DNA from: Bacteroidota bacterium | GTDB taxonomy: Bacteria > Bacteroidota > Bacteroidia > Flavobacteriales_D > Crocinitomicaceae | DNA length: 64,000 bases | Direction: 5' to 3' | NCBI GenBank assembly: GCA_024280295.1 | Contig: JAJRQK010000039.1 | Location: forward strand, 124,001-188,000 | Shown here: in pieces, positions 35,973 through 46,782 of the stretch | Layout of the letters: every line of letters begins with the position of its first letter | Position numbering within the stretch: the stretch's first letter is position 1 | Program-made: the position numbers and the translations under genes | The notes under the pieces: generated by a model | Told to the model about the DNA's origin: nothing | The model's input: the letters and a program-made list of their open reading frames with translations, nothing else | Database searches by the model: none

Positions 35973-37381
35973 GAAAAAACGAATCATTAACAGGCAGTTT
36001 TGATTGGCCATTGTTCATTGTTTTCATGACGTTATTATGTTTTGGTCTTGCAACAGTTTACTCCGTCGCATACGACCCAGAACACGCTTCGATATTTTCT
36101 TTCAGTGAAAAATATGGTAAGCAAGTAATGTGGATTTCTATCGCCTTATTTCTCGGAATGTTAGTTTTTCTTATCGACTCTGACATCTATCGAAAATTTG
36201 CAATTCCCATCTACGCTTTTGTAATTGTGCTTTTGGTTGTTGTTCTCTTTATGCCAAAAATAAACGGTGCTCGCGCTTGGCTTGGAATAGGAACAATGGG
36301 AATTCAACCCGCGGAGTTTGCAAAAATTGGAACCGCTATTCTTCTATCGAAGTACATAAGCGTGATGAACATTAAGCAACAGACGACCCGGTCAGTACTA
36401 ATTGCATTAGGAATTATTGCTATTCCAATGATTCTTATCCTTCTTCAACCTGATGCCGGAACTTTCGTTGTATTTACTGCTTTTTTCTTCGTATTGTACA
36501 GAGAAGGAGTGACATTTGACCCGATCGTACTGAGCTTAATCAATCTTATTCCTGGAATTAAATTTAAGAAAACGTGGGTAGGAACGCACTTCATTCCAAT
36601 CGCATTTGTGACGATTTTCCTCTGTGTCTTAACATTAATCATAAGCAAAGAACCTTACACGATTGATCTTTTTCCTGGTGAGGAATTTTCTGGATATTGG
36701 CGCATATTCATTGGCCTTCTTGTTGCTTCTATTATCGGTTTTATTATCATGCGGATCATCTTTCCAAAGCGTGAGAAGAAAAGAGCAGCACTTATCGCAT
36801 TAATTGCATTGGTTTTAAGTACAACACTGACGGGTACAGTAAATACTGTATTTGACAAACTTGCTTCTCATCAGAAAGAGAGAATTGAGCTCGCACTTGG
36901 GATTTTTGATGATCCAACGGGCAAGGTGAAAGACGGAGCTGATTATAACAGAAACAGAGCCATGGCAGCAGTTGGTTCAGGAGGTTTTACTGGGAAAGGA
37001 TATCGAAATGGATTTGTTTCTAGTGTGAAAACCAATCATGTTCCAGAGAGCGAAACCGATTTCATTTTCTGCCCTTGGGCTGAAGAATGGGGCTTTTTAG
37101 GGAGTCTGCTTCTAGTGATTCTCTACCTATTTATGATGCTACGAATAATTGTAATTGCCGAACGGCAAAGATCTAGTTTTAATCGAATTTATGCTTATTC
37201 TGTTGCCGTAATTTTATTCTATCATTTCGCGGTGAACGTGGGAATGAACATTGGTCTCGCTCCAATTATCGGTATTCCTCTCCCGTTCTTTAGTTATGGT
37301 GGATCCTCGATGATGTCGTTCTCAATTATGCTATTTATTCTCCTCAAACTTGATAGTCAGCGTCGAGACGTATTGAATTAA
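35969..37381 (+). CDS. rodA: Peptidoglycan polymerase RodA
   Basis: This is a 470-residue SEDS glycosyltransferase with ten or more helices. It partners PBP2 in the elongasome. Conserved blocks include GARAWLGIGTMGIQPAEFAKIG, PESETDFIFCPWAEEWGFLGS and the end GIPLPFFSYGGSSMMSFSIMLF. It is longer than E. coli RodA because of an additional helix-containing segment around residues 190-290, usual for Bacteroidota. Its ATG overlaps the mrdA stop, so its translation is coupled to the frameshifted gene. Confidence 0.95.
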   Translation: MRKNESLTGSFDWPLFIVFMTLLCFGLATVYSVAYDPEHASIFSFSEKYGKQVMWISIALFLGMLVFLIDSDIYRKFAIPIYAFVIVLLVVVLFMPKINGARAWLGIGTMGIQPAEFAKIGTAILLSKYISVMNIKQQTTRSVLIALGIIAIPMILILLQPDAGTFVVFTAFFFVLYREGVTFDPIVLSLINLIPGIKFKKTWVGTHFIPIAFVTIFLCVLTLIISKEPYTIDLFPGEEFSGYWRIFIGLLVASIIGFIIMRIIFPKREKKRAALIALIALVLSTTLTGTVNTVFDKLASHQKERIELALGIFDDPTGKVKDGADYNRNRAMAAVGSGGFTGKGYRNGFVSSVKTNHVPESETDFIFCPWAEEWGFLGSLLLVILYLFMMLRIIVIAERQRSSFNRIYAYSVAVILFYHFAVNVGMNIGLAPIIGIPLPFFSYGGSSMMSFSIMLFILLKLDSQRRDVLN

Positions 37382-37440
37382 CGAATATTCTGAACCAGAG
37401 GACGTTTAATTATTTATTTTTACACTCTAACGATCAACCA

Positions 37441-39972
37441 ATGGATAAGCAAAAATGGAACCCTCTGAAAGCGCTCAAAGAATGGCGCAACAAGAAGGGG
37501 AAGAAAGAGCGTGTTACTTTTAAACGTCGAACACGTATGGTGTTTACGAGCCTTCTATGGATAGGTGCATTTACACCCGTCTTTGTCATTATGTACTTTA
37601 TGATGGGACAAAACGATAAGGACATGCCTTCCATTGAGATGCTTGAAAACCCTCCTGAACTTCTCGCATCAGTTGTAATTGCTGATGATGGTAAAACAGA
37701 GCTCGGACGCTACTGGAAAGTCAATCGTACAACGGTACAGTTCAACGAGATTTCCCCTTATATGATGGATGCGCTAATCTCAACAGAGGATGAGCGATTC
37801 ATGGAACATTCTGGTATCGACTTTAGAGCGGTTGCTCGTGCAGTTAAGGGAATGGGGTCAGACGGTGGAGCATCTACTATTACTCAACAGCTTGCCAAAT
37901 TAATCTTTACGCTTGAAGCACGACAAAAAGAAGCAGATCTGCGCGCTCAAGGAAAACCCGTTGAAGTTAGACGGGGTATCGTCGGTCGTATTGACGAAAA
38001 AGCGAAAGAAAACATCATTGCCGTTCGACTCGAAGAGCGCTACACAAAAGAAGAAATTGTGACGATGTATTTGAATCAATTCGATTTCTTACACAATGCC
38101 GTTGGAATTGAGAATGCTGCAAAAGTTTACTTCAATAAAAAACCAATTGATCTAACAAAAGCAGAAGCAGCAGTACTCGTTGGAATGGTGAAAAATCCGA
38201 GTTTGTACAATCCGCATTCGTACAGTGTTAAAAATTATCGCTCGATTCTAGCTGAAAACAAAGGTGTTGACTCCAAAAGCATTTCAAATGCTGAGATCTC
38301 AGAACGTCGAATAAAAGATAGTACGAGAATGATTGACCGCAGGAATACCGTATTATTTCAATGGTTGAAAAATAGCAAAAGCAAGAACAAAGCATTAAAA
38401 AATTATATCACGCAAACTGAATATGATTCACTCAAAGCTCAACCGATTACTATTACCTATCAAATAGTTGATCACCGCCAAGGAATCGCTCCACATTATA
38501 GAGAATCCTTAAGGCGGGAGTTAAAATCTATTTTTGCGGAGAAGAAGGAAAACGGCAAATTCAAGTACTCGAAAGAAGATGGGTCATCGTATGATATCTA
38601 TGAGGATGGGTTAAAAATTTACACTTCGATCAACGTTACAATGCAGGCTTACGCGGAAGAAGCGATTAGAAAACACCTTTCCGAAGATTTACAACCAGCG
38701 TTCTCTAAAAATAATGCAACGGTTAAGCGTTTTCCTTTTGCTAACACATATAACGGAAAGAAAATATCAAACCTTACCATTGAAAACATTATGAAGCGTT
38801 CGCGGAAAAATTCAGAGCGCTACATGGGAATGGCAAGAAGTGGGGTCAGTGAAGAAAAAATTTTGAAATCATTCGAGATTGCAACTCCGATGCGTGTTTT
38901 TTCATGGGCTGGTGATATTGATACCGTAATGACTCCAAATGATTCAATTCTCTATCATAAAAACTACATTCGAGCAGGTATGGTTTCCATGAATCCCAAT
39001 ACTGGATTTATTAAAGCATGGGTTGGAGGTGCTGACTTTAATCACTTCGCCTTCGACCAGGTCAGGCAGGGGAAAAGACAAGTTGGATCAACCATGAAAC
39101 CATTTGTCTATTCCGCTGCAATGTCCATGGATGCGGTGAAACCATGTACTCAATTTCCTGAAATTTCAACCTGTGTTGATCCATGTGACCCAGGTCCAGG
39201 AGCTAAGAGGTGGTGTCCCGCAGGTACTCCTGTAAAGACAGTTGCACTTGGATTAGCAACATCGTCCAACCCAACAACTGTAGCTGTGATGTCAAAAATG
39301 GGTGCATGCTCAGGGCCACAAACCATTGCTAAGATTCTCAAAAGAATGAAAATTGATATTCCAGCAGATCAAATTGTTCCCGCTATCTGTCTCGGCACAC
39401 CAGATATGTCATTATTTCAAATGGTTGGTGCACAAGCAATGTTTGTGAACAATGGGCTATTCATTGAGCCACAAACCATCATGCGTATTGAAGATAGAAA
39501 CGGAAATGTAATCTACTCTGCTGATCCATACACAAAAGAAGTAATGAACTCAGCGTATGCTTATGAAACATTAAAAATGATGAAAGGGGTGGTGCAATTC
39601 GGGACGAGTACAAGCTTGAAATGGTCTCCAAAATGGGGGGGGATTAAACATCCGACAGCAGGAAAAACAGGAACAACACAAGGGAATTCAGATGGCTGGT
39701 TTGTTGGTGTAACACCTGACCTTGTCACTGTGGTTTGGGCAGGAGGAGAAGACAAGCAGGTTAGATTTAGAAGCATGTTATGGGGACAAGGTGCTCGCAT
39801 GGCACTTCCCATTTACGGATACTATATGCAACAGGTTTACAAGGATAACAGCATTAAAATTTCAACCGAAGATTTTAAAGAACCCGTAGGCTATGACCCA
39901 GGACTTTTCTCCTGTGACGGTGATGCAGATATTAATGAAAATCAAGATCCATTTGGGATTGGAGCAAGATGA
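37441..39972 (+). CDS. Class A penicillin-binding protein (PBP1A-like)
   Basis: This is an 843-residue bifunctional peptidoglycan synthase. An N-terminal basic tail and membrane helix (about residues 32-52) precede the GT51 glycosyltransferase ([34 protein letters not shown]). A transpeptidase follows, with the serine motif [16 protein letters not shown], the second motif SSNPTTV and [16 protein letters not shown]. The C-terminus is an unremarkable polar tail. It begins 59 bases after rodA and extends the shape operon with the septum/repair-type synthase. Confidence 0.93.
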   Translation: MDKQKWNPLKALKEWRNKKGKKERVTFKRRTRMVFTSLLWIGAFTPVFVIMYFMMGQNDKDMPSIEMLENPPELLASVVIADDGKTELGRYWKVNRTTVQFNEISPYMMDALISTEDERFMEHSGIDFRAVARAVKGMGSDGGASTITQQLAKLIFTLEARQKEADLRAQGKPVEVRRGIVGRIDEKAKENIIAVRLEERYTKEEIVTMYLNQFDFLHNAVGIENAAKVYFNKKPIDLTKAEAAVLVGMVKNPSLYNPHSYSVKNYRSILAENKGVDSKSISNAEISERRIKDSTRMIDRRNTVLFQWLKNSKSKNKALKNYITQTEYDSLKAQPITITYQIVDHRQGIAPHYRESLRRELKSIFAEKKENGKFKYSKEDGSSYDIYEDGLKIYTSINVTMQAYAEEAIRKHLSEDLQPAFSKNNATVKRFPFANTYNGKKISNLTIENIMKRSRKNSERYMGMARSGVSEEKILKSFEIATPMRVFSWAGDIDTVMTPNDSILYHKNYIRAGMVSMNPNTGFIKAWVGGADFNHFAFDQVRQGKRQVGSTMKPFVYSAAMSMDAVKPCTQFPEISTCVDPCDPGPGAKRWCPAGTPVKTVALGLATSSNPTTVAVMSKMGACSGPQTIAKILKRMKIDIPADQIVPAICLGTPDMSLFQMVGAQAMFVNNGLFIEPQTIMRIEDRNGNVIYSADPYTKEVMNSAYAYETLKMMKGVVQFGTSTSLKWSPKWGGIKHPTAGKTGTTQGNSDGWFVGVTPDLVTVVWAGGEDKQVRFRSMLWGQGARMALPIYGYYMQQVYKDNSIKISTEDFKEPVGYDPGLFSCDGDADINENQDPFGIGAR

Positions 39973-39979
39973 TTTCAGT

Positions 39980-40675
39980 ATGAAGAAAATAGTAAATAGC
40001 GTTCAAGAAGCGCTCGTAGGATTAGAAAGCGACATGACTCTTATGCTTGGCGGATTTGGATTGTGTGGTATTCCAGAAAATTCTATCTCCGAAATGGTAA
40101 AAATGAAGATCACTGGATTGACGTGTATTTCAAATAATGCGGGAGTGGATGATTTCGGACTTGGATTATTGTTGCAAGGAAATCAAATCAAGAAAATGAT
40201 TAGTTCTTATGTTGGTGAGAACGACGAATTCGAGCGGCAGATGCTTTCGGGCGAATTAGAAGTTGACTTGATTCCACAAGGATCACTGGCAGAAAGATGT
40301 CGAGCTGGTGGAGCTGGAATTCCTGCTTTTTACACACCTGCTGGTTACGGTACAGAAGTAGCTGAAGGTAAAGAAGTTCGTGAGTTTAATGGAAAACCTC
40401 ATGTTTTAGAATTTGCACTTACTGCGGATTTTGCAATTGTAAAGGCTTGGAAAGGTGATACGGAAGGAAACCTGATTTTCAAGGCAACGGCTCGAAATTT
40501 TAATCCAATGATGGCTATGGCTGGAACAATTACCGTCGCGGAAGTTGAAGAATTAGTTCCTGCTGGTGAACTCGATCCGAATGAAATTCACACTCCTGGA
40601 ATATTTATTCAACGCATCTTTCAAGGAGAAAAATTCGAGAAAAGAATCGAGCAAAGGACAGTTAGAGAAAAGTAA
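39980..40675 (+). CDS. scoA: 3-oxoacid CoA-transferase subunit A
   Basis: This is a 231-residue alpha subunit (SCOT type). It shows the glycine-rich start [19 protein letters not shown] and later blocks [27 protein letters not shown] and [19 protein letters not shown] choose the ATG at 39980, eight bases after the PBP1A stop; longer frames run backward into that gene. With subunit B it moves CoA from succinyl-CoA to acetoacetate, for ketone and branched-chain catabolism. Confidence 0.95.
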   Translation: MKKIVNSVQEALVGLESDMTLMLGGFGLCGIPENSISEMVKMKITGLTCISNNAGVDDFGLGLLLQGNQIKKMISSYVGENDEFERQMLSGELEVDLIPQGSLAERCRAGGAGIPAFYTPAGYGTEVAEGKEVREFNGKPHVLEFALTADFAIVKAWKGDTEGNLIFKATARNFNPMMAMAGTITVAEVEELVPAGELDPNEIHTPGIFIQRIFQGEKFEKRIEQRTVREK

Positions 40676-40720
40676 GCACTAATTGTTAAATTTACAGATT
40701 GAACCATTTCCACATTAGTA

Positions 40721-41374
40721 ATGTTAGATAAACAAGGAATCGCACAACGAATCGCACAAGAACTTAGAGACGGATGGTACGTTAACCTAGGAATCGGTAT
40801 TCCAACGTTGGTTGCCAATTTTATTCCCGAAGGTGTCGAAGTTGAATTTCAATCTGAAAACGGAATTCTCGGGATGGGGCCTTTCCCGTTTGATGGTGAC
40901 GAAGATGCAGATTTAATCAATGCCGGAAAACAAACTATAACAGCTCAGAAAGGAGCGGTGTTTTTCGATAGTGCTATGTCGTTTGCTATGATTAGAGGTC
41001 AGCATGTACAATTAACCGTACTTGGAGCAATGGAGGTCTCTGAAAACGGCGATATCGCTAACTGGAAAATCCCAGGAAAAATGGTCAAAGGTATGGGTGG
41101 TGCAATGGATTTAGTTGCGTCAGCGGATAATATCATTGTTGCAATGATGCATACGAACAAACGGGGTGAAAGCAAATTACTCAAGAGTTGCTCTTTACCA
41201 CTAACAGGGATCAATTGCGTTAAGAAAATTGTGACCAATCTTGCCGTTATCGATGTAAGGGATGGATGCTTTCATCTTGTCGAAAGAGCACCAGGTGTAA
41301 GTGTCGAAGAGATTAAAGTGGCTACTTCAGGGAAGTTAATTGTTCCTGAGAATGTTCCAGAGATGCGTTTTTAG
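40721..41374 (+). CDS. scoB: 3-oxoacid CoA-transferase subunit B
   Basis: This is a 217-residue catalytic beta subunit. The active-site Glu lies in [14 protein letters not shown] (about residue 47), and the Rossmann-like core follows ([25 protein letters not shown]). It starts 45 bases after subunit A, enough for a small leader but consistent with one transcript. It converges on nadD with a 7-base gap and no terminator between them. Confidence 0.95.
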   Translation: MLDKQGIAQRIAQELRDGWYVNLGIGIPTLVANFIPEGVEVEFQSENGILGMGPFPFDGDEDADLINAGKQTITAQKGAVFFDSAMSFAMIRGQHVQLTVLGAMEVSENGDIANWKIPGKMVKGMGGAMDLVASADNIIVAMMHTNKRGESKLLKSCSLPLTGINCVKKIVTNLAVIDVRDGCFHLVERAPGVSVEEIKVATSGKLIVPENVPEMRF

Positions 41375-41381
41375 GATTGCT

Positions 41382-41999
41382 CTAATTCGACTTATAGAAA
41401 TTCATTTCATCTACATATTTATAGACAGGCTCTGTAAGTAAATACCTCACATCATCACCATTCCCAATTGCCTTGCGAATAAAACTTGAAGATATTTTCA
41501 TTACAGGAACATCGTTGCATATTACGACATTTCGATGGTTTGCAAATTGATTATGCTCATCACCTGAATCTTCACTTGATTCCTCTTCTTGAATTGTTCG
41601 AACCCGTGGATAAACGTAAATAGTGTGATTCTCTAAAATAGTTTCATGGTTAAACCATTTGTGAAACGTTCGAAGATTATCCTCGCCCATTATCAAAGCA
41701 AATTCGTTTTCTGGATGCTTCTCTTGAAGGTATGTCAGCGTTGATGACGTGTAACTAGGTATTGGTAAGTTGAATTCAATATCGCTAACTTTTAGTTTTG
41801 GATTGTCTTCTATTCCAACTCGTACAAGTGTTAACCTGTGATAATCTGCCAGTAGAGTACTTTTCTTTTTCAGTGGGTTTTGGGGAGAAACAACTATCCA
41901 AACTTGATCTAAATCCGAGAATTCCGTCATGAAGTTTGCAATAATTAAATGTCCAACATGAATTGGATTGAACGTCCCGAAATAGAGTCCGACTTTCAT
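41382..41999 (-). CDS. nadD: Nicotinate-nucleotide adenylyltransferase
   Basis: This 205-residue enzyme makes the dinucleotide precursor of NAD. The nucleotidyl-transferase signature is GTFNPIHVGHLIIANF (residues 7-22), and the second motif is SSSFIRKAI near residue 165. An acidic insert (QEEESSEDSGDEHNQ) lies in the middle. It is the third gene of the yicC-gmk-nadD operon, its ATG sharing one base with the gmk stop. Confidence 0.94.
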   Translation of the reverse strand: MKVGLYFGTFNPIHVGHLIIANFMTEFSDLDQVWIVVSPQNPLKKKSTLLADYHRLTLVRVGIEDNPKLKVSDIEFNLPIPSYTSSTLTYLQEKHPENEFALIMGEDNLRTFHKWFNHETILENHTIYVYPRVRTIQEEESSEDSGDEHNQFANHRNVVICNDVPVMKISSSFIRKAIGNGDDVRYLLTEPVYKYVDEMNFYKSN

Positions 42000-42577
42000 T
42001 ATTTATTTAAAAAGTTTCGTAAAATTTTCTCTGCGGAATTGCATGCTTCTCGCAAATTATCATTAATTAAAACAGTATCAAACTCCTTTGCAAACGACAA
42101 CTCTTTGCGCGCTTTGCTCATTCGTTGATTGATCTTCTCCTCAGATTCAGTACTCCTACCTCTCAATCGACTTTCCAATTCTTCGTAACTAGGTGGTTGG
42201 ACAAATACCGCAAACGATTTCTCTTGAAACAACTTTTTTAGGTTCAGCCCGCCAATTACATCGACATCAAATATGACGGTTTTTCCTTCAGACCAAATTC
42301 GCTCGATTTCGGATTTTAATGTCCCATAGAAATTGTTACTGTACACTTCCTCCCACTCGATAAATTCTCCATTGTCTATTTTCGATTTGAAGACCTCCGT
42401 GCCTAGGAAGTAATAATCCTCTCCATGCTTTTCATTCGGTCTAGGCTCACGACTGCAAGCTGACACAGAAAACTCCAATCCTAAATCTCGGCGCAATAAA
42501 TTATGAACGATCGTTGTCTTTCCTGCTCCAGATGGCGCCGAAAATATCACACATTTACCGGTGTTTTCAAATGTCAT
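41999..42577 (-). CDS. gmk: Guanylate kinase
   Basis: This is a 192-residue kinase converting GMP to GDP. It has the P-loop FSAPSGAGKTTIVHNLL (near residue 13), the GMP-binding block VSACSREPRPNEKHGEDYYFL and the lid region ESRLRGRSTESEEKINQRM. I choose the ATG at 42577; a GTG two codons upstream is an alternative. It starts 20 bases after yicC. Confidence 0.96.
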   Translation of the reverse strand: MTFENTGKCVIFSAPSGAGKTTIVHNLLRRDLGLEFSVSACSREPRPNEKHGEDYYFLGTEVFKSKIDNGEFIEWEEVYSNNFYGTLKSEIERIWSEGKTVIFDVDVIGGLNLKKLFQEKSFAVFVQPPSYEELESRLRGRSTESEEKINQRMSKARKELSFAKEFDTVLINDNLREACNSAEKILRNFLNK

Positions 42578-42597
42578 AACCACGTGTACGTCTAATT

Positions 42598-43464
42598 CTA
42601 TAAAGTGTTCAGTATTTGCTCCTTTATTTTCTCGAGATTATCTTTCATTCCGATGACTAATACCTGCATTTCTGCATGATTGCTCTTACTTCCAAGCGTA
42701 TTGATTTCGCGTCCAATTTCTTGAGCTATAAACCCTAGTTTCTTCCCTGAATTTTCCTTTTTCAGGGTTTCCTCGAAATAGACAAGATGATTTCCAAGGC
42801 GCATCTTTTCTTCGGAGACATCTAGTTTTTCAATGTAGAAAATCATTTCTTGTTCCAGTCTATTATCATCAAATCCTTTCAGTTTTGTTTCATTCAGGGC
42901 CTTGTTCATCCGTTCTCGAATCACCTCTAATCGCTGGTTCTCATACTTTGGGACTTCAGATAAAAATCCTCTAATTTCATCAATTCTCTCCTGAAATTCA
43001 CTTTCGAGTTCCTCTCCTTCTCTTCTTCTAAAACCATTCAATTGATCTGTTGCCTCTTTCACAAGTCCAAGCACCCAATCCTTTTCTTCGCCCGTTAATT
43101 CTTCCCGCTCATTGTTATAGATGTCCGGCATACGCATAATCAATGGAAGATAATCAACAGTTGACTCACCGATCGCATCGTTTAATTTTTTTAGTTCGTT
43201 GTGATATGCCTTTGCCAAAGGAAGGTTCAATGAAACAGGAGATTCTTCCCCAATACTATCAATATTGATAAAAATGTCGACTTTTCCTCGATTCAGTTCA
43301 CGCGAGACTTGTTTTCGAACCTCTGGCTCAACCTGACGGTAATACTGAGCAATTCTCGTATTAAGATCGATAGATTTACTATTTAACGATCTGATTTCGA
43401 CGGATATTTTTTTGGTTTGAAATGTTCCTATGGCCTTTCCAAAGCCGGTCATGGATTTCAACAT
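42598..43464 (-). CDS. yicC: YicC/YloC-family endoribonuclease
   Basis: This is a 288-residue protein with the family start MLKSMTGFGKA, ISVEIRSLNSKSIDLNTRI and the C-terminal block GFIAQEIGREINTLGSKSNHAEMQ. YicC proteins are RNA-binding endoribonucleases in other bacteria. The ATG at 43464 is used because the upstream frame begins with TTG only. It heads the operon with gmk and nadD, a common neighbour arrangement. Confidence 0.93.
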   Translation of the reverse strand: MLKSMTGFGKAIGTFQTKKISVEIRSLNSKSIDLNTRIAQYYRQVEPEVRKQVSRELNRGKVDIFINIDSIGEESPVSLNLPLAKAYHNELKKLNDAIGESTVDYLPLIMRMPDIYNNEREELTGEEKDWVLGLVKEATDQLNGFRRREGEELESEFQERIDEIRGFLSEVPKYENQRLEVIRERMNKALNETKLKGFDDNRLEQEMIFYIEKLDVSEEKMRLGNHLVYFEETLKKENSGKKLGFIAQEIGREINTLGSKSNHAEMQVLVIGMKDNLEKIKEQILNTL

Positions 43465-43480
43465 AATCAATGAGTTTCCG

Positions 43481-43511
43481 CAAAGATAACGATGTATTTT
43501 TATCTGTCAAC
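43481..43511 (-). promoter_or_regulatory. Promoter of the yicC-gmk-nadD operon
   Basis: On the minus strand GTTG (43511-43508), 19 bases, then TATCTTTG (43488-43481) match the TTTG-N19-TAnnTTTG consensus with one mismatch. The ATG at 43464 is 16 bases downstream, supporting that start. Confidence 0.7.
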
Positions 43512-43547
43512 TTGTGATGTACTATTTGAAACTCAACCTGAGTGGTC

Positions 43548-44468
43548 TTAGCTTGATTTTCTCAAGAAACTACTTGAAGAGGTTAGATATACCCCCAAAA
43601 ATATAATCAACATATAACCTCCTTTTTCCCACGTTATAGTATCAGTATAATCATCAGCAATGCCCATTGCACCAAGTGTAAAGGTGAAGAAGACAACCAA
43701 AGCGGGTTGAAGGTAAATATAAGCGCTTGAAACCGATGGCGAAAGTTGTTTCAATCCAAAGACAGTAAGTAGATATGTTAAGAACGTCACAAATAGTATA
43801 ACAAACACAATTTTGAGGATAATATCTATTGGAATTCTAGAAAAATCAGTCTGGAAAAACTCTGTTAGTGTTGGTGGGTAAAGCATAACAAACAGCAGGC
43901 CAAATGAAAAAACATACGTGATAACAGTTAATGGGCGATACTTTTTCATCAAAGGTTTAACAAGGACTAAATACAACCCGTAACTTATTGCATTAATGAA
44001 GATATATAGGTCACCAACGAATGAATCTCCTGAGCCAGTTCCTGCTGTTAGGGTAAGCAATATTGCACCAGTCGCTCCTATTGCAATTCCAACGGATTTT
44101 CTCCAAGTTACCTTTTCATTTAGGAGGAAAAACGACAATATGACAACTAAAAGGGGGTTTATTGTCATTATTATTCCAGAATTAATAGATGATGTTAAAC
44201 TCAAACCATTAAAGAAGAATAGTTGATTAACGGTTACACCAAACATTCCACATGCAGCTAATAGAAGAAGATCTTTACGCTTTACTTTTTCTCTAATGAG
44301 TAGAAGTTTGATAATCCAAAAGAGAAATGTTGCACCTGTTCCTCGTAATAGGATAAATACATTTGGTTTGAGATACTCTGGCATTACACCTTTAGCAATA
44401 ACATGATTAATGCCGTACAAAGCGTTCACAAAAAAGATGGCAATATGCGCGTAGAGAATTTTGGTCAT
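43548..44468 (-). CDS. EamA-family transporter (drug/metabolite exporter superfamily)
   Basis: This is a 306-residue protein with ten membrane helices in two homologous halves, the EamA layout. Landmarks are FVNALYGINHVIAKGVMP in helix 1 and PLLVVILSFFLLNEKVTWRKSVGIAIGATG in the first half. A C-terminal tail rich in Ser follows. The substrate cannot be told; relatives export amino acids or small metabolites. Monocistronic. Confidence 0.88.
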   Translation of the reverse strand: MTKILYAHIAIFFVNALYGINHVIAKGVMPEYLKPNVFILLRGTGATFLFWIIKLLLIREKVKRKDLLLLAACGMFGVTVNQLFFFNGLSLTSSINSGIIMTINPLLVVILSFFLLNEKVTWRKSVGIAIGATGAILLTLTAGTGSGDSFVGDLYIFINAISYGLYLVLVKPLMKKYRPLTVITYVFSFGLLFVMLYPPTLTEFFQTDFSRIPIDIILKIVFVILFVTFLTYLLTVFGLKQLSPSVSSAYIYLQPALVVFFTFTLGAMGIADDYTDTITWEKGGYMLIIFLGVYLTSSSSFLRKSS

Positions 44469-44548
44469 TTATTGACTATAAGTGCAAGGTATTAATAAAG
44501 CTGTAGAGTAATAACGGGTCCTTTCCATTGAAGGGGAAACATTAAAAC

Positions 44549-44576
44549 AAAAAAAGGGGAGCAAACGCTCCCCTTT
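44549..44576 (-). terminator. Terminator of the 44598-46487 gene
   Basis: A perfect 10-base stem (arm AAAGGGGAGC, 44553-44562 and 44567-44576) with a 4-base loop lies 21 bases past the stop. On the minus strand it is followed by a run of seven Ts. It is a strong factor-independent terminator. Confidence 0.88.
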
Positions 44577-44597
44577 CCATTCAACGAAATGTTGAAT

Positions 44598-46487
44598 TTA
44601 TTTTTTCGAGATCACAATACTTTGTGTTGCTGACTCACCATTTGCTGAGATGCGCAATAAGTATGTTCCTTCTTGAACGTCAAGCGCGATAGAAGTTGTC
44701 AATTGACCTTGAACATTATCGAATGTTCTAGTTTCAATTACGCGTCCTGTCATATCAAGAACCTCAATGCTCAATTCATTTGTAGTAACTCCATTTACCT
44801 TCACATTGAATGTACCGTTAGATGGGTTAGGGTAAACCTCGATTCCGCCTTGAGCAGCGATGTCAGTGATTCCACCAACAGTAACTGCTGTACAAGCTGA
44901 AGTATCTGAACAAACTCCGTTAGTAACTATTACAGAATAAGAACCTGTAACTGATGGAGTGTAAGTTTGTCCTGTTTCACCTGATAGATTCGAACCAGCT
45001 GTACAATCATACCATTGGTAAGTTGCAGGCGTTGTTGCTCCTGATGTTAGAACACCTCCTGTTTCAGTAACTGTTAAGTCTAATACACCAACACAAACGC
45101 CACCAAAGTTTGGACGAAGAACGTAAGACACGTTGAATCCAAATGCTTCATTATTATCCCAAACTCCTCCAGGAATAGTTGGCCAATTTAACCAAGTAGA
45201 TCCCGTTGTAAAGATCTGATTTGTATATCCTACTAAAGCTGTAGAATCTACTTCCTCCATTAAAACAACAAAGTTTCCAGTAGGAAGACTGAAAGGTCCT
45301 CCTGCAATTGAAGCTGTCATCATTATGTTTGTATCAACGTTGAGATAAACGGTATCTGTTTGAGCAATCATAGCATTTGGAACACCAACTGACATGTCGT
45401 AAATTGACACTACTAATGGCTCACCCGTCATTGTTCCTCCAGAATTACTTACCCAGAAAGAAACTGAAGTAATATCACCTGCAGTATTCATTGTAAATTG
45501 TTGCCCTAGTTGGCCTCCATTTCCAGCACCAATACCTAAAGCCCCAGCAATCACGCCGTTATCACGAGCATACGTACTATCAGTAACTAAAATGCTAAAC
45601 ATTGTTGTATCATTAAGTGCATCAGCATCTATTTCTGTGATACTTGCAATATATTCAACAGTGTACACATCAGCGACCACAGGCGTAAAACCAGCGACCG
45701 TAGCGGTAGTGTTTGCTCCCATTGCAATTCCAACAGGTGTACTAGAGGCAGTGTACACATTTGCCATAAGCCCATCATAAACGTTTACTGTCATCGTTGC
45801 ATTTGTAACAGCTGTTCCACCAATGTTATCAATAACACCAGATGTTCCTAGTGGTGAAATTTGAGATAAAGGAACTTGTGTGTATTCAGATGTCAGACCA
45901 GCCATTGACACATCAGTTACAGGTCCTGCAGAAGCTTGTACAATCACAGAGTCAATCATTAAAATAAATTGATCTGTAGATGTGTTACGCCATGCAAAAT
46001 AAACAGATTGGTTTGAGTAACCAGCCAATTGGAGGTCTACTGTTTGGTATGACCATAAAGCTGGACTTGCAGACGCAACGGTATATAATGCTGCATTAGC
46101 CATAAAAGCTGGAATTGTTGGTGTTGTAGTTGAAATTCTCAACTCATATCCATCTGGAAAGTTAGCATCTTGTGCTTCTTCATCCCATGAAATTGTATTA
46201 TTTGTTGTTAATGTAATTTGTGGTGTAATAAGCCAATCATCAGATGTTCCAGCAGGCGCATACCATGATGTACTCATTGCAACAGAATCTCCGGTGTTAT
46301 CAAAATCAGGAGCAATAATCCATGCGCTTGTAAACTGCGCAACAGCTGCATCAGGAGTAAGGCCATCATTGTCAATTACTGTCCATCCAGCAGGAAGACC
46401 TACGGTATTATTAAAATCTTCGTAAAAAATTTGTGAAAATGATGCTGAGGAAACAGCTATCAAACACAGAGTAATTAATGTTTTCAT
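44598..46487 (-). CDS. T9SS-exported protein with choice-of-anchor J domain
   Basis: This is a 629-residue secreted protein. It has a signal peptide (about residues 1-18, ending SFSQ) and an N-terminal choice-of-anchor J/cleaved-adhesin-like beta domain (about 19-185; YEDFNN, GLPAGWTVID, DDWLITPQI). Middle beta repeats follow. The C-terminal type A sorting domain (about residues 553-629) has GIEVYPNPSNGTF, VLDMTGRVIETR and LRISANGESATQSIVI. It is predicted to be delivered to the surface by the T9SS and anchored or released after cleavage of the sorting domain. Ligand unknown. Confidence 0.9.
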   Translation of the reverse strand: MKTLITLCLIAVSSASFSQIFYEDFNNTVGLPAGWTVIDNDGLTPDAAVAQFTSAWIIAPDFDNTGDSVAMSTSWYAPAGTSDDWLITPQITLTTNNTISWDEEAQDANFPDGYELRISTTTPTIPAFMANAALYTVASASPALWSYQTVDLQLAGYSNQSVYFAWRNTSTDQFILMIDSVIVQASAGPVTDVSMAGLTSEYTQVPLSQISPLGTSGVIDNIGGTAVTNATMTVNVYDGLMANVYTASSTPVGIAMGANTTATVAGFTPVVADVYTVEYIASITEIDADALNDTTMFSILVTDSTYARDNGVIAGALGIGAGNGGQLGQQFTMNTAGDITSVSFWVSNSGGTMTGEPLVVSIYDMSVGVPNAMIAQTDTVYLNVDTNIMMTASIAGGPFSLPTGNFVVLMEEVDSTALVGYTNQIFTTGSTWLNWPTIPGGVWDNNEAFGFNVSYVLRPNFGGVCVGVLDLTVTETGGVLTSGATTPATYQWYDCTAGSNLSGETGQTYTPSVTGSYSVIVTNGVCSDTSACTAVTVGGITDIAAQGGIEVYPNPSNGTFNVKVNGVTTNELSIEVLDMTGRVIETRTFDNVQGQLTTSIALDVQEGTYLLRISANGESATQSIVISKK

Positions 46488-46551
46488 ATAAGTTTAATTA
46501 GTTAATAAGTGCCGCTAAAGTACCACTAAAAACTAGGACTCACAAAAAAAA

Positions 46552-46782
46552 CTACCCTTTACGTCTATACCCTACAGGTTTTGTAGTGTCTGGCTCATTA
46601 AAAAGACTTTTCTTGGTTTCTCCCGTTGTCTCAATTTGTTGAACAGAATCGATACGTTGTTTACGCATTTCGGGTCCCCCACCTATTTGTTCTGCGCTAA
46701 TTGACTCCTCTATAACACACGATTTTAGTATGAGACATCCTGTCACAAGTAGTCCAAACTTAAATTTTTTCTTCAACTTCAT
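46552..46782 (-). CDS. Small lipoprotein of the kynurenine operon
   Basis: This is a 76-residue protein with a basic N-terminus, a hydrophobic stretch and a possible lipobox LKSC near residue 22 (the Lys at position -2 is unusual). The mature part is polar with no domain I recognise. Its ATG overlaps the stop of the ArsC-family gene, so it is a true operon member or a coupled small gene. Function unknown. Confidence 0.6.
   Translation of the reverse strand: MKLKKKFKFGLLVTGCLILKSCVIEESISAEQIGGGPEMRKQRIDSVQQIETTGETKKSLFNEPDTTKPVGYRRKG

Noticed and set aside
41382-41999. nadD as part of a kynurenine-to-NAD pathway with kynU and kmo.
   Set aside because: nadD sits in the separate yicC-gmk-nadD operon more than 4 kb away, and no 3-hydroxyanthranilate dioxygenase or quinolinate phosphoribosyltransferase is present.
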